DNA of 64,000 nt from a bacterium (lineage in GTDB: Bacteria; Latescibacterota; Latescibacteria; Latescibacterales; Latescibacteraceae): contig JAJFUH010000206.1 in NCBI GenBank assembly GCA_021372535.1, positions 1 to 64,000 on the forward strand, given 5' to 3'. Positions 9,598 through 18,815 of the stretch are shown piece after piece (positions within the stretch are counted from its first letter, which is position 1; every line of letters begins with the position of its first letter). Below the pieces are notes generated by a model that had not been told where the DNA came from, made no database searches, and saw only the letters and a program-made list of their open reading frames with translations. The position numbers and the translations under genes were made by a program.

Positions 9598-9635
9598 GTG
9601 TTTCAGAATATGAACAGTGTGTTATAAGCATGCTT
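9598..9635 (-). promoter_or_regulatory. Duplicated upstream region with AAGCATGCTT palindrome, copy 2
   Basis: Partner of 7843-7880, with three mismatches in 38 bases and the same AAGCATGCTT palindrome upstream of the paralogous hydrolase. The rest of the 9577-9959 spacer holds the hairpin at 9722-9757 and otherwise AT-rich sequence. Confidence 0.5.
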
Positions 9636-9720
9636 GAGTGTATTTGACGAGGGGAGAGAAACAAAAATTTCAGGGGAATCGGTTTTCCCATTGATATATA
9701 GGAATTTTATGAATGATACC

Positions 9721-9757
9721 AAAAAAAATCCCCCCTTGAATAATGATCCAAGGGGGG
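9721..9757 (-). terminator. Rho-independent terminator for the leftward hydrolase gene at 9960
   Basis: Read on the minus strand, a CCCCCCTTGgatcattattCAAGGGGGG hairpin is followed by a run of eight T (9721-9728). It lies about 200 bases beyond the stop codon of the gene ending at 9960. The same stem belongs to the CCCCCTT palindrome family scattered through the window. Confidence 0.6.
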
Positions 9758-9959
9758 GGTAAACTCTAAAACCGGTTATGACATCAGACAGTGAAAACTA
9801 TATGTGGTATGTTCATACCAATTCGTATTTAAATATTCACTTTTAATCCAGATATGATTTACAATTAACGAATTATGGAGGTATATCATTCCAAAATCGT
9901 AAATCTAAAATCGTACATCGTAAATGCTTTTATTCCTTTATGAACGCAATGTGGTATGT

Positions 9960-11021
9960 TCACATCCATTTTCCCAGAAACTCCACGATCTCCTTCCGCA
10001 TTGTCGCAGGCTCGAAATGGGCGATATCGTAGACTGTCAGCTTCCATGCTTCGGGTGCGTTGTCACGGCGGTAGACTTCCTTCATGTCGCGGTCGATGCG
10101 CTCGAGACCCCTGACCGGCGTAAGGGAATCATACCGTCCCGCGACCCCGAGATGCGGACGGGGCGATATGAGCCCGTTGATCTGCGATGTGGTGAAATGC
10201 CTGAGGAGGCTCGGAACATAGTAGTAGATGCCGTGCCCGTCCAGCCCGCGGGCCTCGATGAGGGCATCGAAGTCGGTCAGGCAGCAGATGTCCACACAGA
10301 CCTTTATCCGCGTATCGAGCGCCGCTAGCCACCACGACATGGTGCTTCCCATGGACATTCCCATGGTTCCGATGCGCTTTGAGTCTATATCGTCCCGCGA
10401 CACGAGGTAGTCGAGCGCGCGAATGTTGTCATAGACCATCATTCCCCACATGACCTGCCCTGTCCAGAGCATCTGCTTGAAAATCTCGCTTTCGGTCCTG
10501 CCGCGGCGTTCGCCGAATGCCCATGCATCGATGCAGAGCGCCGAGTACCCGCGGCGGGTCAGCTCTTCTGCGTATGGCGGTTTCTGCATCTCGAAACGGC
10601 CGAGAACGAACTCGTTCTTGCCCATGTCGTATTCGCCGAAATGGGCGTGGTTGTAGAGAATGACCGGTGTCCGTCCGCGGGCATCGAGCGGCCGGACAAA
10701 ATAAGCCGGAACCGGCTCGATGCCGTTGAGGTCGAGCACGAGCTTTTCCAGAATGTACTTTTCGGTCTTTTCCTCAGAGATTTTCTGAACAGTGATCGGG
10801 CGATTACGGTCGGGGAGGTCGCCAAGGAGCGAATAGAGCTCCTTACGGCGTTTTTCCTTGTCCCCGGAATACGGGGAATCCGGTGATACATGGGCATTCC
10901 CCGCTGCGGGCGACAGAAATGACGAAATGGCTGTCAGGGCAACACTTCCGGCAATTCGCGAGCATGCATCACGGCGCGAGAGAGCAGTGAAGACGCTTTT
11001 TGTTAACAGGTGTTCAGACAT
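9960..11021 (-). CDS. Exported dienelactone-hydrolase/acetyl-xylan-esterase-like protein
   Basis: A 353-residue alpha/beta hydrolase with an apparent twin-arginine-type leader ([19 protein letters not shown]), so probably exported folded. The nucleophile elbow is GTMGMSMGS (Ser in GMSMG), the acid is likely Asp in [11 protein letters not shown], and the base is His in YDIAHFEP. Family relatives are bacterial acetyl-xylan-esterase-like abhydrolases. The ATG at 11021 was chosen because AGAGGATTATACC precedes it; the longer frame to 11087 runs through a repeat. It is a single-gene unit with a terminator downstream. The substrate is inferred only loosely as an acylated sugar or similar ester. Confidence 0.8.
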   Translation of the reverse strand: MSEHLLTKSVFTALSRRDACSRIAGSVALTAISSFLSPAAGNAHVSPDSPYSGDKEKRRKELYSLLGDLPDRNRPITVQKISEEKTEKYILEKLVLDLNGIEPVPAYFVRPLDARGRTPVILYNHAHFGEYDMGKNEFVLGRFEMQKPPYAEELTRRGYSALCIDAWAFGERRGRTESEIFKQMLWTGQVMWGMMVYDNIRALDYLVSRDDIDSKRIGTMGMSMGSTMSWWLAALDTRIKVCVDICCLTDFDALIEARGLDGHGIYYYVPSLLRHFTTSQINGLISPRPHLGVAGRYDSLTPVRGLERIDRDMKEVYRRDNAPEAWKLTVYDIAHFEPATMRKEIVEFLGKWM

Positions 11022-11062
11022 GGTATAATCCTCTTTTTTGCACGGGTTTATCTGAAAATATT

Positions 11063-11215
11063 TTACCACGAAGACACAAAGACACAAATAGAGATAAGAG
11101 ATTATTTATATTATATTTAGTAATTATCATTCGTTTACATGAAAAAACGATATATAAAGAAAAAAATCCGCGTATATCCGTCCAATCCGCGCAAATCCGC
11201 GTTCTATTCATCGTG
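11063..11215. repeat. Spacer repeats (CACAAAGACACAAA block plus ATCCGCGTATATCC block)
   Basis: The first part, ACCACGAAGACACAAAGACACAAA and the following AT-rich ATTTATATTATA, is the reverse complement of the type at 18440-18500 and 62710-62790. The second part (11167-11207) is a copy of the 3673-3716 repeat. The remainder of 11022-11482 shows nothing recognisable apart from the ribosome site of the MFS gene. Confidence 0.65.
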
Positions 11216-11482
11216 AGATTTCTGTCCTGACCTCGGCGGCTAACTTACATCCATATATACGGGAGTTTCGCGTTGTTTTTCAACAGGTTTTTAACCGGTA
11301 ATCAACACAGACGGCTTTCCTGGTTACGGGCAGCGGATGAAGATGTCTCCCGGCTGCTCGCATGAATTTTACCGGCAATTATCAGAGATACCGCTTTATC
11401 CGGCAGGAATAATGTGGTATTTTAGTGCCTTTAATTCCGCGCTGTCCGCGGGTTTTCAACATTTCAACACACAGGGGAGCAC

Positions 11483-12610
11483 ATGACAGCGGTTCTTGCG
11501 ATTACAAGCATATACAGTCTTGGTATGATCGGCACCGTTATCGGCGCTTTCAAGCTCGAACTGGCGCGATCGCTCGACATCGACAATGCACGTGTCGGCG
11601 GGCTCATATCCGTCATGACCTTTACGAGCATGGTGGTGTCGCTTGTGCTCGGAGTTCTTGTCGATACCATCGGCTACCGTCCCGTGGCAGCATCAGGGTT
11701 TGTCCTTGCCGCGATTTCGGTATATATGCTCGTTTCCGCCCGGAAATATGGCAGCGCCGTGTTTGCATGTTTCATCATGGGTACAGGCTGGATGAGCCTC
11801 ATGACATTCGGCAATAACCTCATCACCCGTGTGCTGTTCGACGGCCTGAATCCTTCCGCCGCGCTCAATTTCGGCCATGTTTTCGGCGCGCTGGGCGCCC
11901 TGACCCCGCCGCTCGTGATCGGACTGTTCGTTCGCCGTTTCGGATTCCGTCACACGGGGAATTTTTTCACGGTTCTGCTGCTGATTCCGCTCCCGTTTGT
12001 GCTGTTTACGGTGTTTCCGGATATTCACAGCCGGTTTGTCCCTGCGCAGGCTCTTGTGCTCCTTTCCAATCCCGCCGTCATCATTTTCAGCTGCGCCCTG
12101 TTCTGTTACGGCGGTATCGAAAGCTCCTTTTCCTCGTGGATTACCACATATGCGAACAGCCTGAAATTCACCGACCGCGCCGCGAACATCACGCTTTCGA
12201 TTTTCTGGCTGAGCCTTATGGGCGGCCGGCTCGCTGCAGCGATGTATGTGTCTCCCCTCACAGAAACGGCCGTATTGATCACGTGCATCATTATCGTGGT
12301 TCTGGTTCTCGTGATTCTGGTAAAAAACGAGCATAAGGGTATTGCCACTGCGGCGGTGATCGTTGCAGGCTTCACACTCGGCCCCATGTTTCCCATAATC
12401 GCCGGGAAGGCGGTGGCAAAAGTCGATCCGCTCTTCCGCGGGAGCGCTTTCGGGGTCATCTTCGCGGCGGGAGTACTCGGCGGGAGCACCATTCCCGCGC
12501 TCATCGGTATTCATTCCAGATCGGGGAAACATTTCCGCAAAAGCCTCGTAATACCCCTTGCTGTTGCCTGCACGCTGTGTGCTATTCTCATGTCCGCCCG
12601 TCATATGTAA
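11483..12610 (+). CDS. Major facilitator superfamily transporter
   Basis: A 375-residue inner-membrane protein with about 11-12 hydrophobic segments. The first segment (TAVLAITSIYSLGMIGTVIG) begins at residue 2. The MFS signature region GVLVDTIGYRPVAASGF lies between helices 2 and 3. A central region around 195-215 starts the second half. AGGGGAGC directly precedes the ATG. It is slightly short for the family but both six-helix halves appear to be present. The architecture resembles fucose/glucose-type permeases, but the substrate cannot be assigned. It may be co-transcribed with the TonB-like gene 114 bases downstream. Confidence 0.8.
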   Translation: MTAVLAITSIYSLGMIGTVIGAFKLELARSLDIDNARVGGLISVMTFTSMVVSLVLGVLVDTIGYRPVAASGFVLAAISVYMLVSARKYGSAVFACFIMGTGWMSLMTFGNNLITRVLFDGLNPSAALNFGHVFGALGALTPPLVIGLFVRRFGFRHTGNFFTVLLLIPLPFVLFTVFPDIHSRFVPAQALVLLSNPAVIIFSCALFCYGGIESSFSSWITTYANSLKFTDRAANITLSIFWLSLMGGRLAAAMYVSPLTETAVLITCIIIVVLVLVILVKNEHKGIATAAVIVAGFTLGPMFPIIAGKAVAKVDPLFRGSAFGVIFAAGVLGGSTIPALIGIHSRSGKHFRKSLVIPLAVACTLCAILMSARHM

Positions 12611-12724
12611 CAGGAAAACAGTGGCATCTGCCGGAGAAATTGAATATATATTCGTATATGTAACCACGACCGGGCTATAATGCAGGAACGACGAGAAAAG
12701 TCAACAGGCTGACACAGAGCGGTT

Positions 12725-13855
12725 ATGAAGACCCATCCCACGAACAGAACCACGGTATTCCGCCGGGCTTTGCTCATCTCACTCATCATTCATGGACTGC
12801 TTACAGCCCTGTTTACCGTTTACCGGTTTTCGACGCCCCGCAAAGAGACCGTATGGGAGGTGATACCGCTTGTCGAATTACCTCCGGAACCGGCCGAACC
12901 GGAGCCGCAGGAAGAACCATCGCCCCCACACTTACCCGAACCGGTTTCCGAACCTCCCTCACCTCCTCAACAGAACATCGAGCCCGAACCCGCCATATCA
13001 CCCGAACAGCCCCGGAATGCGAAACCGGCTGTCGAACTCCCTCCTGCGGCAGATATTAAACCGGCTGAATCCGGTGAACAGCTGCCGCCCGACTATTTCC
13101 TCCTGAAGTCCGCACAGCCCGGTGAAACGCTGCCTCCTGCCGAAGTTCACGATACCGTTGAAATTTCTGATACCACTGATACTCCTGATACCACGGTAAA
13201 ACGGGGTCCCGTATACTCGTTCGACACAACCCGGCATTATGGTGAAAAACCCGAAAAGAACAAACCACCCATGATAAATCCGATTGAGCTGATGATTCGG
13301 AAACTTCAGGGAAATCCCGAAGATGAACGGAGGAATTTTTCCGGTAAATTCCTGGGGCTTCCCATACCGCTCGGCGGTCCGGTGGGTCTGGTTCTGCTTA
13401 CTGCCCAGCACGCCACAAAACGGCTCTTCTGGGCGGGAAAGGATCGCCTGAAAAAACGTAAAACCGAGGAAATACGGGAACAGCAATACATCATGCTCGA
13501 TGAACGGGGTCTGCGCTTTCTTATCGTACTCTGGAGGGATGGCCTCGTGTATCCCGAACGCCTGTCCCATACCGACCGTGTGTTTCTGTGGGAGGGCGTT
13601 CCCTCCGGCGAACCGCTCATGACAAACCGCGCGTACCTTGAATCCATGGAAGAACAGGGGCTTGTGACGTCGCTCAAAAAAGGGGGAATAATCCGGTTCC
13701 GGTCGAATATCACCCGTGACGAGGTGCTCCATACCTTATCGATAACAATGCCCACAGCCGTCAGTGAAACGGAACAGGAAACGTTTCTCAGGTATATCGA
13801 GCTTATCGACCGGTGCTATGACTTCAGGAAACAACGGGTTGTCATTCCCCGGTGA
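12725..13855 (+). CDS. TonB-like proline-rich envelope protein lacking a TonB C-terminal domain
   Basis: A 376-residue protein. An N-terminal membrane anchor (about 13-35, RRALLISLIIHGLLTALF) is followed by a Pro/Glu-rich stretch (about 50-110), which is the arrangement seen in TonB and other periplasm-spanning proteins. The C-terminal half (about 195-376) is not a TonB domain. It contains LGLPIPLGGPVGLVLL, a basic KDRLKKRKTEE segment, and a folded region GLRFLIVLWRDGLVYPERL...YLESMEEQGLV, for which I recognise no family. The orientation should place the C-terminus in the periplasm. Its function is unknown, and no ExbB/ExbD genes are nearby. Confidence 0.7.
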   Translation: MKTHPTNRTTVFRRALLISLIIHGLLTALFTVYRFSTPRKETVWEVIPLVELPPEPAEPEPQEEPSPPHLPEPVSEPPSPPQQNIEPEPAISPEQPRNAKPAVELPPAADIKPAESGEQLPPDYFLLKSAQPGETLPPAEVHDTVEISDTTDTPDTTVKRGPVYSFDTTRHYGEKPEKNKPPMINPIELMIRKLQGNPEDERRNFSGKFLGLPIPLGGPVGLVLLTAQHATKRLFWAGKDRLKKRKTEEIREQQYIMLDERGLRFLIVLWRDGLVYPERLSHTDRVFLWEGVPSGEPLMTNRAYLESMEEQGLVTSLKKGGIIRFRSNITRDEVLHTLSITMPTAVSETEQETFLRYIELIDRCYDFRKQRVVIPR

Positions 13856-14152
13856 CTGTTCATGAATCCGGTTCGTGGGAATACACCGGAAACCGCACAG
13901 TTTATAATTGCCAATATTTTCTTGTTTTCACCGGACTTTCATAATTTCCCAGATACAGTGATATCCACCGAAAAATTCCTTTATAATTTGTAAGGTTGTC
14001 CTTGCGCGGCTTTTCAGGAATGCTATATTTGACAGGATAAAAAATGATGCACAGGAAGCGAACGGCAACAAAAAGATCGTATCAACGCAGAAAAATCCAT
14101 ACAGTCGGAAGTGAAACCGCATCACATTCTATTGTTTATGGGGTTTTCCGGG

Positions 14153-16114
14153 ATGAACCTTCACCACGGCGTCCGCAGTCTCTGTTTTTTTGTCATGCTT
14201 TTGGCCGCGCACCGCTCGTCCGCCCAGATTGTCTATCCCTGCGATCACCGGTACGGCGCTGTGGCATCATGGAGCCAGTGTACCGATGTTCTTGTGCCCT
14301 CGACACGGTATGATGCGGAGCTGTGGGGTTTCAAATACAACCTCGCCCTCACGGTTTTCGATTCGCCGTTTTCCATAACTGTCACCACCGACAAATCAGA
14401 ATGCTCGCAGACTGGAAGGCTGAGCTGGGAAGTCTATTTTCAGATCGACCGGTGGGTCAATCCAGACGGCTGGGAGTACCCGAAGGATTACAAGTACTAT
14501 TCGGAAAAAGATTATCCGTATATCCCCGATTATTTCCTTAAGGAATGGACCGAAGTCGGGCAACATTATTTCCCCGATGTGACTGTCGGGGCAGTGAAAC
14601 CCTACAAATACCCCAATCACGGCCAGCAGCTTTATGATCTCAGCGGCGGCAGGTACGGTTACAACTGGCAGAACGGCAGATCGGGGGAAATCGATGTGGT
14701 GAGCGATCTTATAGTCTATCACCGTGAATGGGTGAAGCAGATATCCGGCCGTTATCCCTCGTGTTTCAGTTACCGTATGGGAGAAATCGGCGTACGGTAT
14801 GCCATGGAAAAATGGTTTATTGCGGGGAGGAATTCCGCTTTCAACGCTTCGGGAAAAAGCAGAACTTCGTACGGTGTCTCAAAGATCACCGGAAAGTACC
14901 TCGGGTATCCCGACAGGTTCAATTATACCGCCGATGAAGCGATCTGCCAGCCCTCCTCGACACGGTACTGGGACTGCTGGAATACAAAGCTCAGTTCACA
15001 GGCTTTTGAAACACGGATAGAGGGAATCGCATACTGCGAGTCGGTTCTCGAAAAGACGCTCGAAAACCACGGCTGGTATAACGATTTCACCCACTGGCAC
15101 GATACCTGCAAGGACGATCTCGAAGTTTTTTTTGCCAGCCAGCGATTCGCGATTGGCGATGCATTCGTGTTTACGGGGGGATATGGGGAGTGCATGCAGC
15201 ACCGGTTTCTCCGCGACTCTGTGGACAACATCACAACTCGCTGGGAAGGCAATACGTGCATTATCGAGGTGCATGAAAGCAATTGGATCGGAGGTCTTCC
15301 GATCGAGGTGTTTTCCATTCCCCTTTCAGTCCAGGTCGATCTCAGCGGAACGGCGCTCGCTGGGAACGACATAACATCCAATGACTCGCCGGGCATACGG
15401 AAGATAGCGCCGAATCTCTTCAGCGTCGATGTGCCTTTTACGGCGCAGGGCAATTTTCTCCCTGTTCACATCGCACCGACAACGACACCCCATTACCTTG
15501 ATTTCGTAAGGCCCAACTTTCTCTCGATCACCGCCGCGGACAGGATTCTCACAGTAGAGACCGACAAACCCGTGCGGCTTGCACTGTTCTGGACTAAGCG
15601 CGATGAGCCTGAGTACGAGACGGTCATTCTCTGCCGGTGCAACGATCTTGCTACAAAACATGTCATCGACTTCAACGATACGGCTCTGCTCACCTACGGC
15701 GGCAAGCGGTCATGGACGGATGTCGAGACAGGCGACATCTATATCGGCGCAATCACCGAAACGAAACAATCCACCCTCTCTAACGTGTATCATTACGGCG
15801 AGGAGTATGTCAGTGTTGAATCCCCTTCCCTGCCGCTCCGGTTCACCCTCTCGCAGAATTATCCGAATCCGTTCAATTCCTCGACAACCCTCCGTTATGA
15901 AATCCCCGAAGAAGAGAGAGTCGCCATCCGGGTCTACAGTATCCTCGGCCAGGAGATCAGGACTCTCCTCGATGAGACGGTTCCCCCGGGAGTTCACACG
16001 GCGATATGGGACGGCAGGGATGACAGGGGCGGGGATGTGAGCAGCGGGGTCTACATCTGCTCGGTCCAGGCGGGAGGGAAAAACATGGTGAGGAAGCTCG
16101 TGCTCATGAAATAG
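14153..16114 (+). CDS. Secreted protein with C-terminal PNPFN (FlgD-Ig/type IX sorting-like) domain
   Basis: About 653 residues. The likely start is ATG 14153, which gives a clean signal peptide (RSLCFFVMLLAAHRSSA-Q). A GTG at 14111 would add 14 residues, and neither has a strong ribosome site. The central part (about 60-380), with SCFSYRMGEIG, NDFTHWHDTCKDDLEVFF and AIGDAFVFTGGYGE, has features reminiscent of polysaccharide-deacetylase-like folds, but this is only an impression. The end (from about residue 565), LSQNYPNPFNSSTTLRYEIP...GVYICSVQAG...MVRKLVLMK, is a classical C-terminal sorting/FlgD-like Ig domain, indicating export to the cell surface or outside. Cysteines are common in the middle region. 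Confidence 0.75.
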   Translation: MNLHHGVRSLCFFVMLLAAHRSSAQIVYPCDHRYGAVASWSQCTDVLVPSTRYDAELWGFKYNLALTVFDSPFSITVTTDKSECSQTGRLSWEVYFQIDRWVNPDGWEYPKDYKYYSEKDYPYIPDYFLKEWTEVGQHYFPDVTVGAVKPYKYPNHGQQLYDLSGGRYGYNWQNGRSGEIDVVSDLIVYHREWVKQISGRYPSCFSYRMGEIGVRYAMEKWFIAGRNSAFNASGKSRTSYGVSKITGKYLGYPDRFNYTADEAICQPSSTRYWDCWNTKLSSQAFETRIEGIAYCESVLEKTLENHGWYNDFTHWHDTCKDDLEVFFASQRFAIGDAFVFTGGYGECMQHRFLRDSVDNITTRWEGNTCIIEVHESNWIGGLPIEVFSIPLSVQVDLSGTALAGNDITSNDSPGIRKIAPNLFSVDVPFTAQGNFLPVHIAPTTTPHYLDFVRPNFLSITAADRILTVETDKPVRLALFWTKRDEPEYETVILCRCNDLATKHVIDFNDTALLTYGGKRSWTDVETGDIYIGAITETKQSTLSNVYHYGEEYVSVESPSLPLRFTLSQNYPNPFNSSTTLRYEIPEEERVAIRVYSILGQEIRTLLDETVPPGVHTAIWDGRDDRGGDVSSGVYICSVQAGGKNMVRKLVLMK

Positions 16115-16148
16115 AAGACAGTGATTTACACGTGACAATATAATTCGA

Positions 16149-16206
16149 ATATATCCTGAAACGAGTTCAGGATGACGGTCATGCCGAACTCGTTTCGGCA
16201 TCTATT
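16149..16206. repeat. Spacer repeat TGCCGAACTCGTTTCGGCATCT, copy 1
   Basis: Two adjacent hairpins: CCTGAAACGAGTTCAGG and ATGCCGAACTCGTTTCGGCAT. The same pair in the same order is at 49974-50032, and the second alone is at 62655-62680. It sits between convergent genes and could act as a weak bidirectional terminator, although no T-tract follows. Confidence 0.6.
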
Positions 16207-16273
16207 TCAAAAATATACGCAATGAAATATTTCGTCATGTACAAACGAAGAGAGCCGTTTCGGAGGACTGCTT

Positions 16274-16939
16274 CTATTTTATCTCCCGTATCCCGATATT
16301 CCTGAACCACGCTTTCGAGCCGTGGGTCTGGAGGGCGATATAACCCTCGCGGGGTCTCGACGAGAGCGGCTGCCGCATCCGGTCGAACCAGCTGAACGGC
16401 GTATGGTATGTCCGCGCATCGATATCGAGAACTGTTTCCCCGTTGTATTCGAGTGTGATTTTCGGGCCGATGCAGGTTATCACGAACCTGTTCCATGTAC
16501 CCGGGCCGCGGAACATCCGTTTCGATGCTCCGACAACGGCGTAGATGCCCCCGCTCAGCTCGATGGGGTCCTTCCCGAGGTATGACGGCCCGCTGTCGTC
16601 GCAAATCTGAATCTCGATAGCGTCATAGGCCGGATTCTGGTCGGGATCGTCCGCCATACGGAGGTAAATCCCGCTGTTGCCGTCCACCGCGATTTTCCAT
16701 TCGCAGGACAGCACGAAATTCCTGTAGCGCCCCTTTGTGCCGAGCCAGCCCCGTTCATGTCCCTCCCCGTTGAGGATTATGACGCCGTCCCCGACCTCCC
16801 AGATATCCGCGGGTCCCTCCCTGACTTCCCATCCATCGAGGGTTCTGCCGTCGAACAGCGGCGTGAATTTCGTCCGCGCCGCACAGCCGTAAAACAGGCA
16901 CACCGCGACGGCAAACATCATGATCATCAGACGCTTCAT
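16274..16939 (-). CDS. DUF1080 (3-keto-disaccharide hydrolase family) lipoprotein
   Basis: A 221-residue lipoprotein. The leader ends in the lipobox LFYGC, then FTPLFDGRTLDGWEVREG, the usual opening of the DUF1080 concanavalin A-like domain. Typical elements follow: WEVGDGVIIL, FVLSCEWKI, SGIYLRM, YDAIEIQICDD, NRFVITCIG and GYIALQTHGSKAWFRNIGI. Family members act on 3-keto-glycosides or bind sugars at the cell surface. The ATG at 16939 was chosen for its GGAG ribosome site and signal peptide. It follows an HD-GYP gene by 40 bases on the same strand, so the two may form an operon. Confidence 0.85.
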   Translation of the reverse strand: MKRLMIMMFAVAVCLFYGCAARTKFTPLFDGRTLDGWEVREGPADIWEVGDGVIILNGEGHERGWLGTKGRYRNFVLSCEWKIAVDGNSGIYLRMADDPDQNPAYDAIEIQICDDSGPSYLGKDPIELSGGIYAVVGASKRMFRGPGTWNRFVITCIGPKITLEYNGETVLDIDARTYHTPFSWFDRMRQPLSSRPREGYIALQTHGSKAWFRNIGIREIK

Positions 16940-16979
16940 CCGGTATGCTCCGATATGTGAAAGGACAGAGGCACGAACA

Positions 16980-18209
16980 TTACGAATACCGCTCGGCGAT
17001 GTTGCGGATAACAGGAAGGCTTTCCAAAAGAGCGTCCACGACCTCGGGATCGAAATGGGTTCCCCGCTCACTCTGAATCGTCGCCATAACACGATCCTGA
17101 TCCCACGCATCTTTGTAGATGCGTTGAAACGAAAGGGCATCGTACACATCCGCGAGCGCGACCACACGGCCGAAAATGGGAATCTCCCCGCCCATTTTCG
17201 GGAGCGGTTTCCCGCTGCTGTCGGTATGCCCTTCGAGCGGCAAACCGGTCATCAGGTCCACATGACCCGGGTATCCGGTGCCATCGAACCACTCGTGGTG
17301 GTTGAGGGCGACAATCTGGGCGGCTTTTTCGTACTCGGAGGTCGGGCTGCTGAAAAGCTGGGCGCCGAAGATTGTGTGCCGTTTCATGGTTTCGTATTCA
17401 TCGGGAGACAGCTTTCCCGGTTTTTTCAGAATCAGGTCGGAAATAGCGGCTTTCCCCACATCATGGAGCATGGCGGCCATATGGAGGATATCCGCAGAAT
17501 GGAGTATCTCCTTATGGGAAATGCCATGGTTTTTCGCCCATTTTTCGTATATCTCGAGCGAGAAACCGGCAACCCGGCGGACATGGTCTCCTGTCTCGTT
17601 CGGGTCGCGGAGCTCGGTCATCTTGATGAGACGGAGAAGAATTGTCCTCGTGAGAAGAGCCCGTTCGAGCGCGTTTGCGGCGCAGTTGGCGAAGTAATCG
17701 ACATAGGGCTCGAATTCCTCCCTGAACGGAACAGCTTTGCCGCGCGGATTGAGCGCATTGATAAGCTGAAGAATACCGACAATATCGCCGCTGCTCGTTT
17801 TCAGGGGGACTGTCAGGATGGATCGGGTGTTGTAGTGGGAAAGCTCGTCATAACTCTTGTCAAAATGGAACGGCAGATTCGGCGGCAGGGAATATGCATC
17901 CTGAATGTTGAGGTTTTTCCCCGTCACGGCGACATATCCGGCAATCGAATTGTTGTCTATGGGAATGGTATGGGTTGTATAGATGAGCTTCTGGCCGGGA
18001 GCGAGATTCTTCCGGAGAGTATCGTTCTGCGTATAGCTGAAGACGAGGTTGTTTTCACGTTTTATGTAGATGGAACCCGCATCGCAGTTTACAAATTCAC
18101 GGGCGGATTTCAGGATTTTCTCCATGAGAACGTCAAAATCGTTTACCTCGGCCAGCTCACAGCTGAGGAAGATGAGTTCTTTCAGGTGCTGCTGTGCATC
18201 AACGTTCAT
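16980..18209 (-). CDS. GAF domain-HD-GYP domain phosphodiesterase (copy 1)
   Basis: A 409-residue cytosolic signalling protein, probably degrading cyclic di-GMP. The GAF domain is about 15-175 (DFDVLMEKIL...CDAGSIYI...GVLQLINAL-like). The HD-GYP domain is about 190-409, with MLHDVGKAAISD, HTIFGAQLF, NHHEWFDGTGYPGH and ALADVYDALS, so the metal-binding HD and the HHE...GYP motif are intact. The ATG at 18209 aligns exactly with the start of the paralogue at 20045 and gives the same length; a GTG at 18266 is possible but has no homologous sequence. The signal sensed by the GAF domain is unknown. Confidence 0.88.
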   Translation of the reverse strand: MNVDAQQHLKELIFLSCELAEVNDFDVLMEKILKSAREFVNCDAGSIYIKRENNLVFSYTQNDTLRKNLAPGQKLIYTTHTIPIDNNSIAGYVAVTGKNLNIQDAYSLPPNLPFHFDKSYDELSHYNTRSILTVPLKTSSGDIVGILQLINALNPRGKAVPFREEFEPYVDYFANCAANALERALLTRTILLRLIKMTELRDPNETGDHVRRVAGFSLEIYEKWAKNHGISHKEILHSADILHMAAMLHDVGKAAISDLILKKPGKLSPDEYETMKRHTIFGAQLFSSPTSEYEKAAQIVALNHHEWFDGTGYPGHVDLMTGLPLEGHTDSSGKPLPKMGGEIPIFGRVVALADVYDALSFQRIYKDAWDQDRVMATIQSERGTHFDPEVVDALLESLPVIRNIAERYS

Positions 18210-18424
18210 AATACACAACCAATCCGCCGCCCGTCTCCGGCCATCGTAAATGGAGTCCGGCGGCACAGTGCCGTCTTTTTTCTGCCCGTCCCTCTAATAT
18301 ATAAAGATAGTATCGAAATAAAAGAATAAAACTTGATTAATGTTCATAATTTTTTTCGTTATTTCCCGTTTTCAGTCTGATCCTTCCCATTCACAAAATC
18401 TGACAGAACGCGGATATATTAAAG

Positions 18425-18545
18425 ATTTGAACGATTACTTATGATAGTATAAATAATAATTTATGTCTATTCGTGCCTTTGTGGTAATATTTTTCATGAA
18501 TAATTCTCATGAACATAGATTGTGACAATAAAAGATGAAAACGTA
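18425..18545 (+). repeat. Spacer repeat of the TTCGTGCCTTTGTGG type
   Basis: GATAGTATAAATAATAATTTATG...TTCGTGCCTTTGTGGTAAT resembles 62725-62790 in the same orientation and 11064-11130 in the opposite one. The following ATGAATAATTCTCATGAACATAGATTGTGAC resembles the start of the 160-bp repeat at 3441. Confidence 0.55.
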
Positions 18546-18587
18546 TATTAAATAAATCCGGTTATACGGTTAAATCTGCTAACATGA

Positions 18588-18735
18588 TTGATCCCCCTCG
18601 GCTTCGCTGTATCTCCCTTATAAAAAGAAAGGGAGATGAAGAAAGTGCCCTAAAAGCCGCTCCCCCCTTAAAAAGGTGGGATGCCGGAAGACAGGGGGGA
18701 TCTTTTGTGAGAATAAAATTCAAATTGATACATTA
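18588..18735 (-). repeat. Palindrome-bearing dispersed repeat, copy 2
   Basis: Inverted relative of 5925-6025 carrying an extra central segment with a CTCCCTTataaaaagAAAGGGAG hairpin. It occupies the middle of the 605-bp gene-free stretch 18210-18815, which otherwise shows only the neighbouring repeat and AT-rich DNA. Confidence 0.65.
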
Positions 18736-18815
18736 ATCAGGATAAATGTGCGTTGAGAACCCGAACTGACATGGAACCGTTCTCTTGCCGGTAAGATATG
18801 CCGTCCGGTATGCTT

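Noticed and set aside
14153-16114. Calling the 14.2-kb protein a polysaccharide deacetylase
   Set aside because: Only loose resemblance; the metal-binding Asp/His-His motif could not be located with confidence.
16920-18329. 469-codon rightward ORF across the HD-GYP gene
   Set aside because: Antisense shadow of a clear GAF/HD-GYP gene caused by codon composition.
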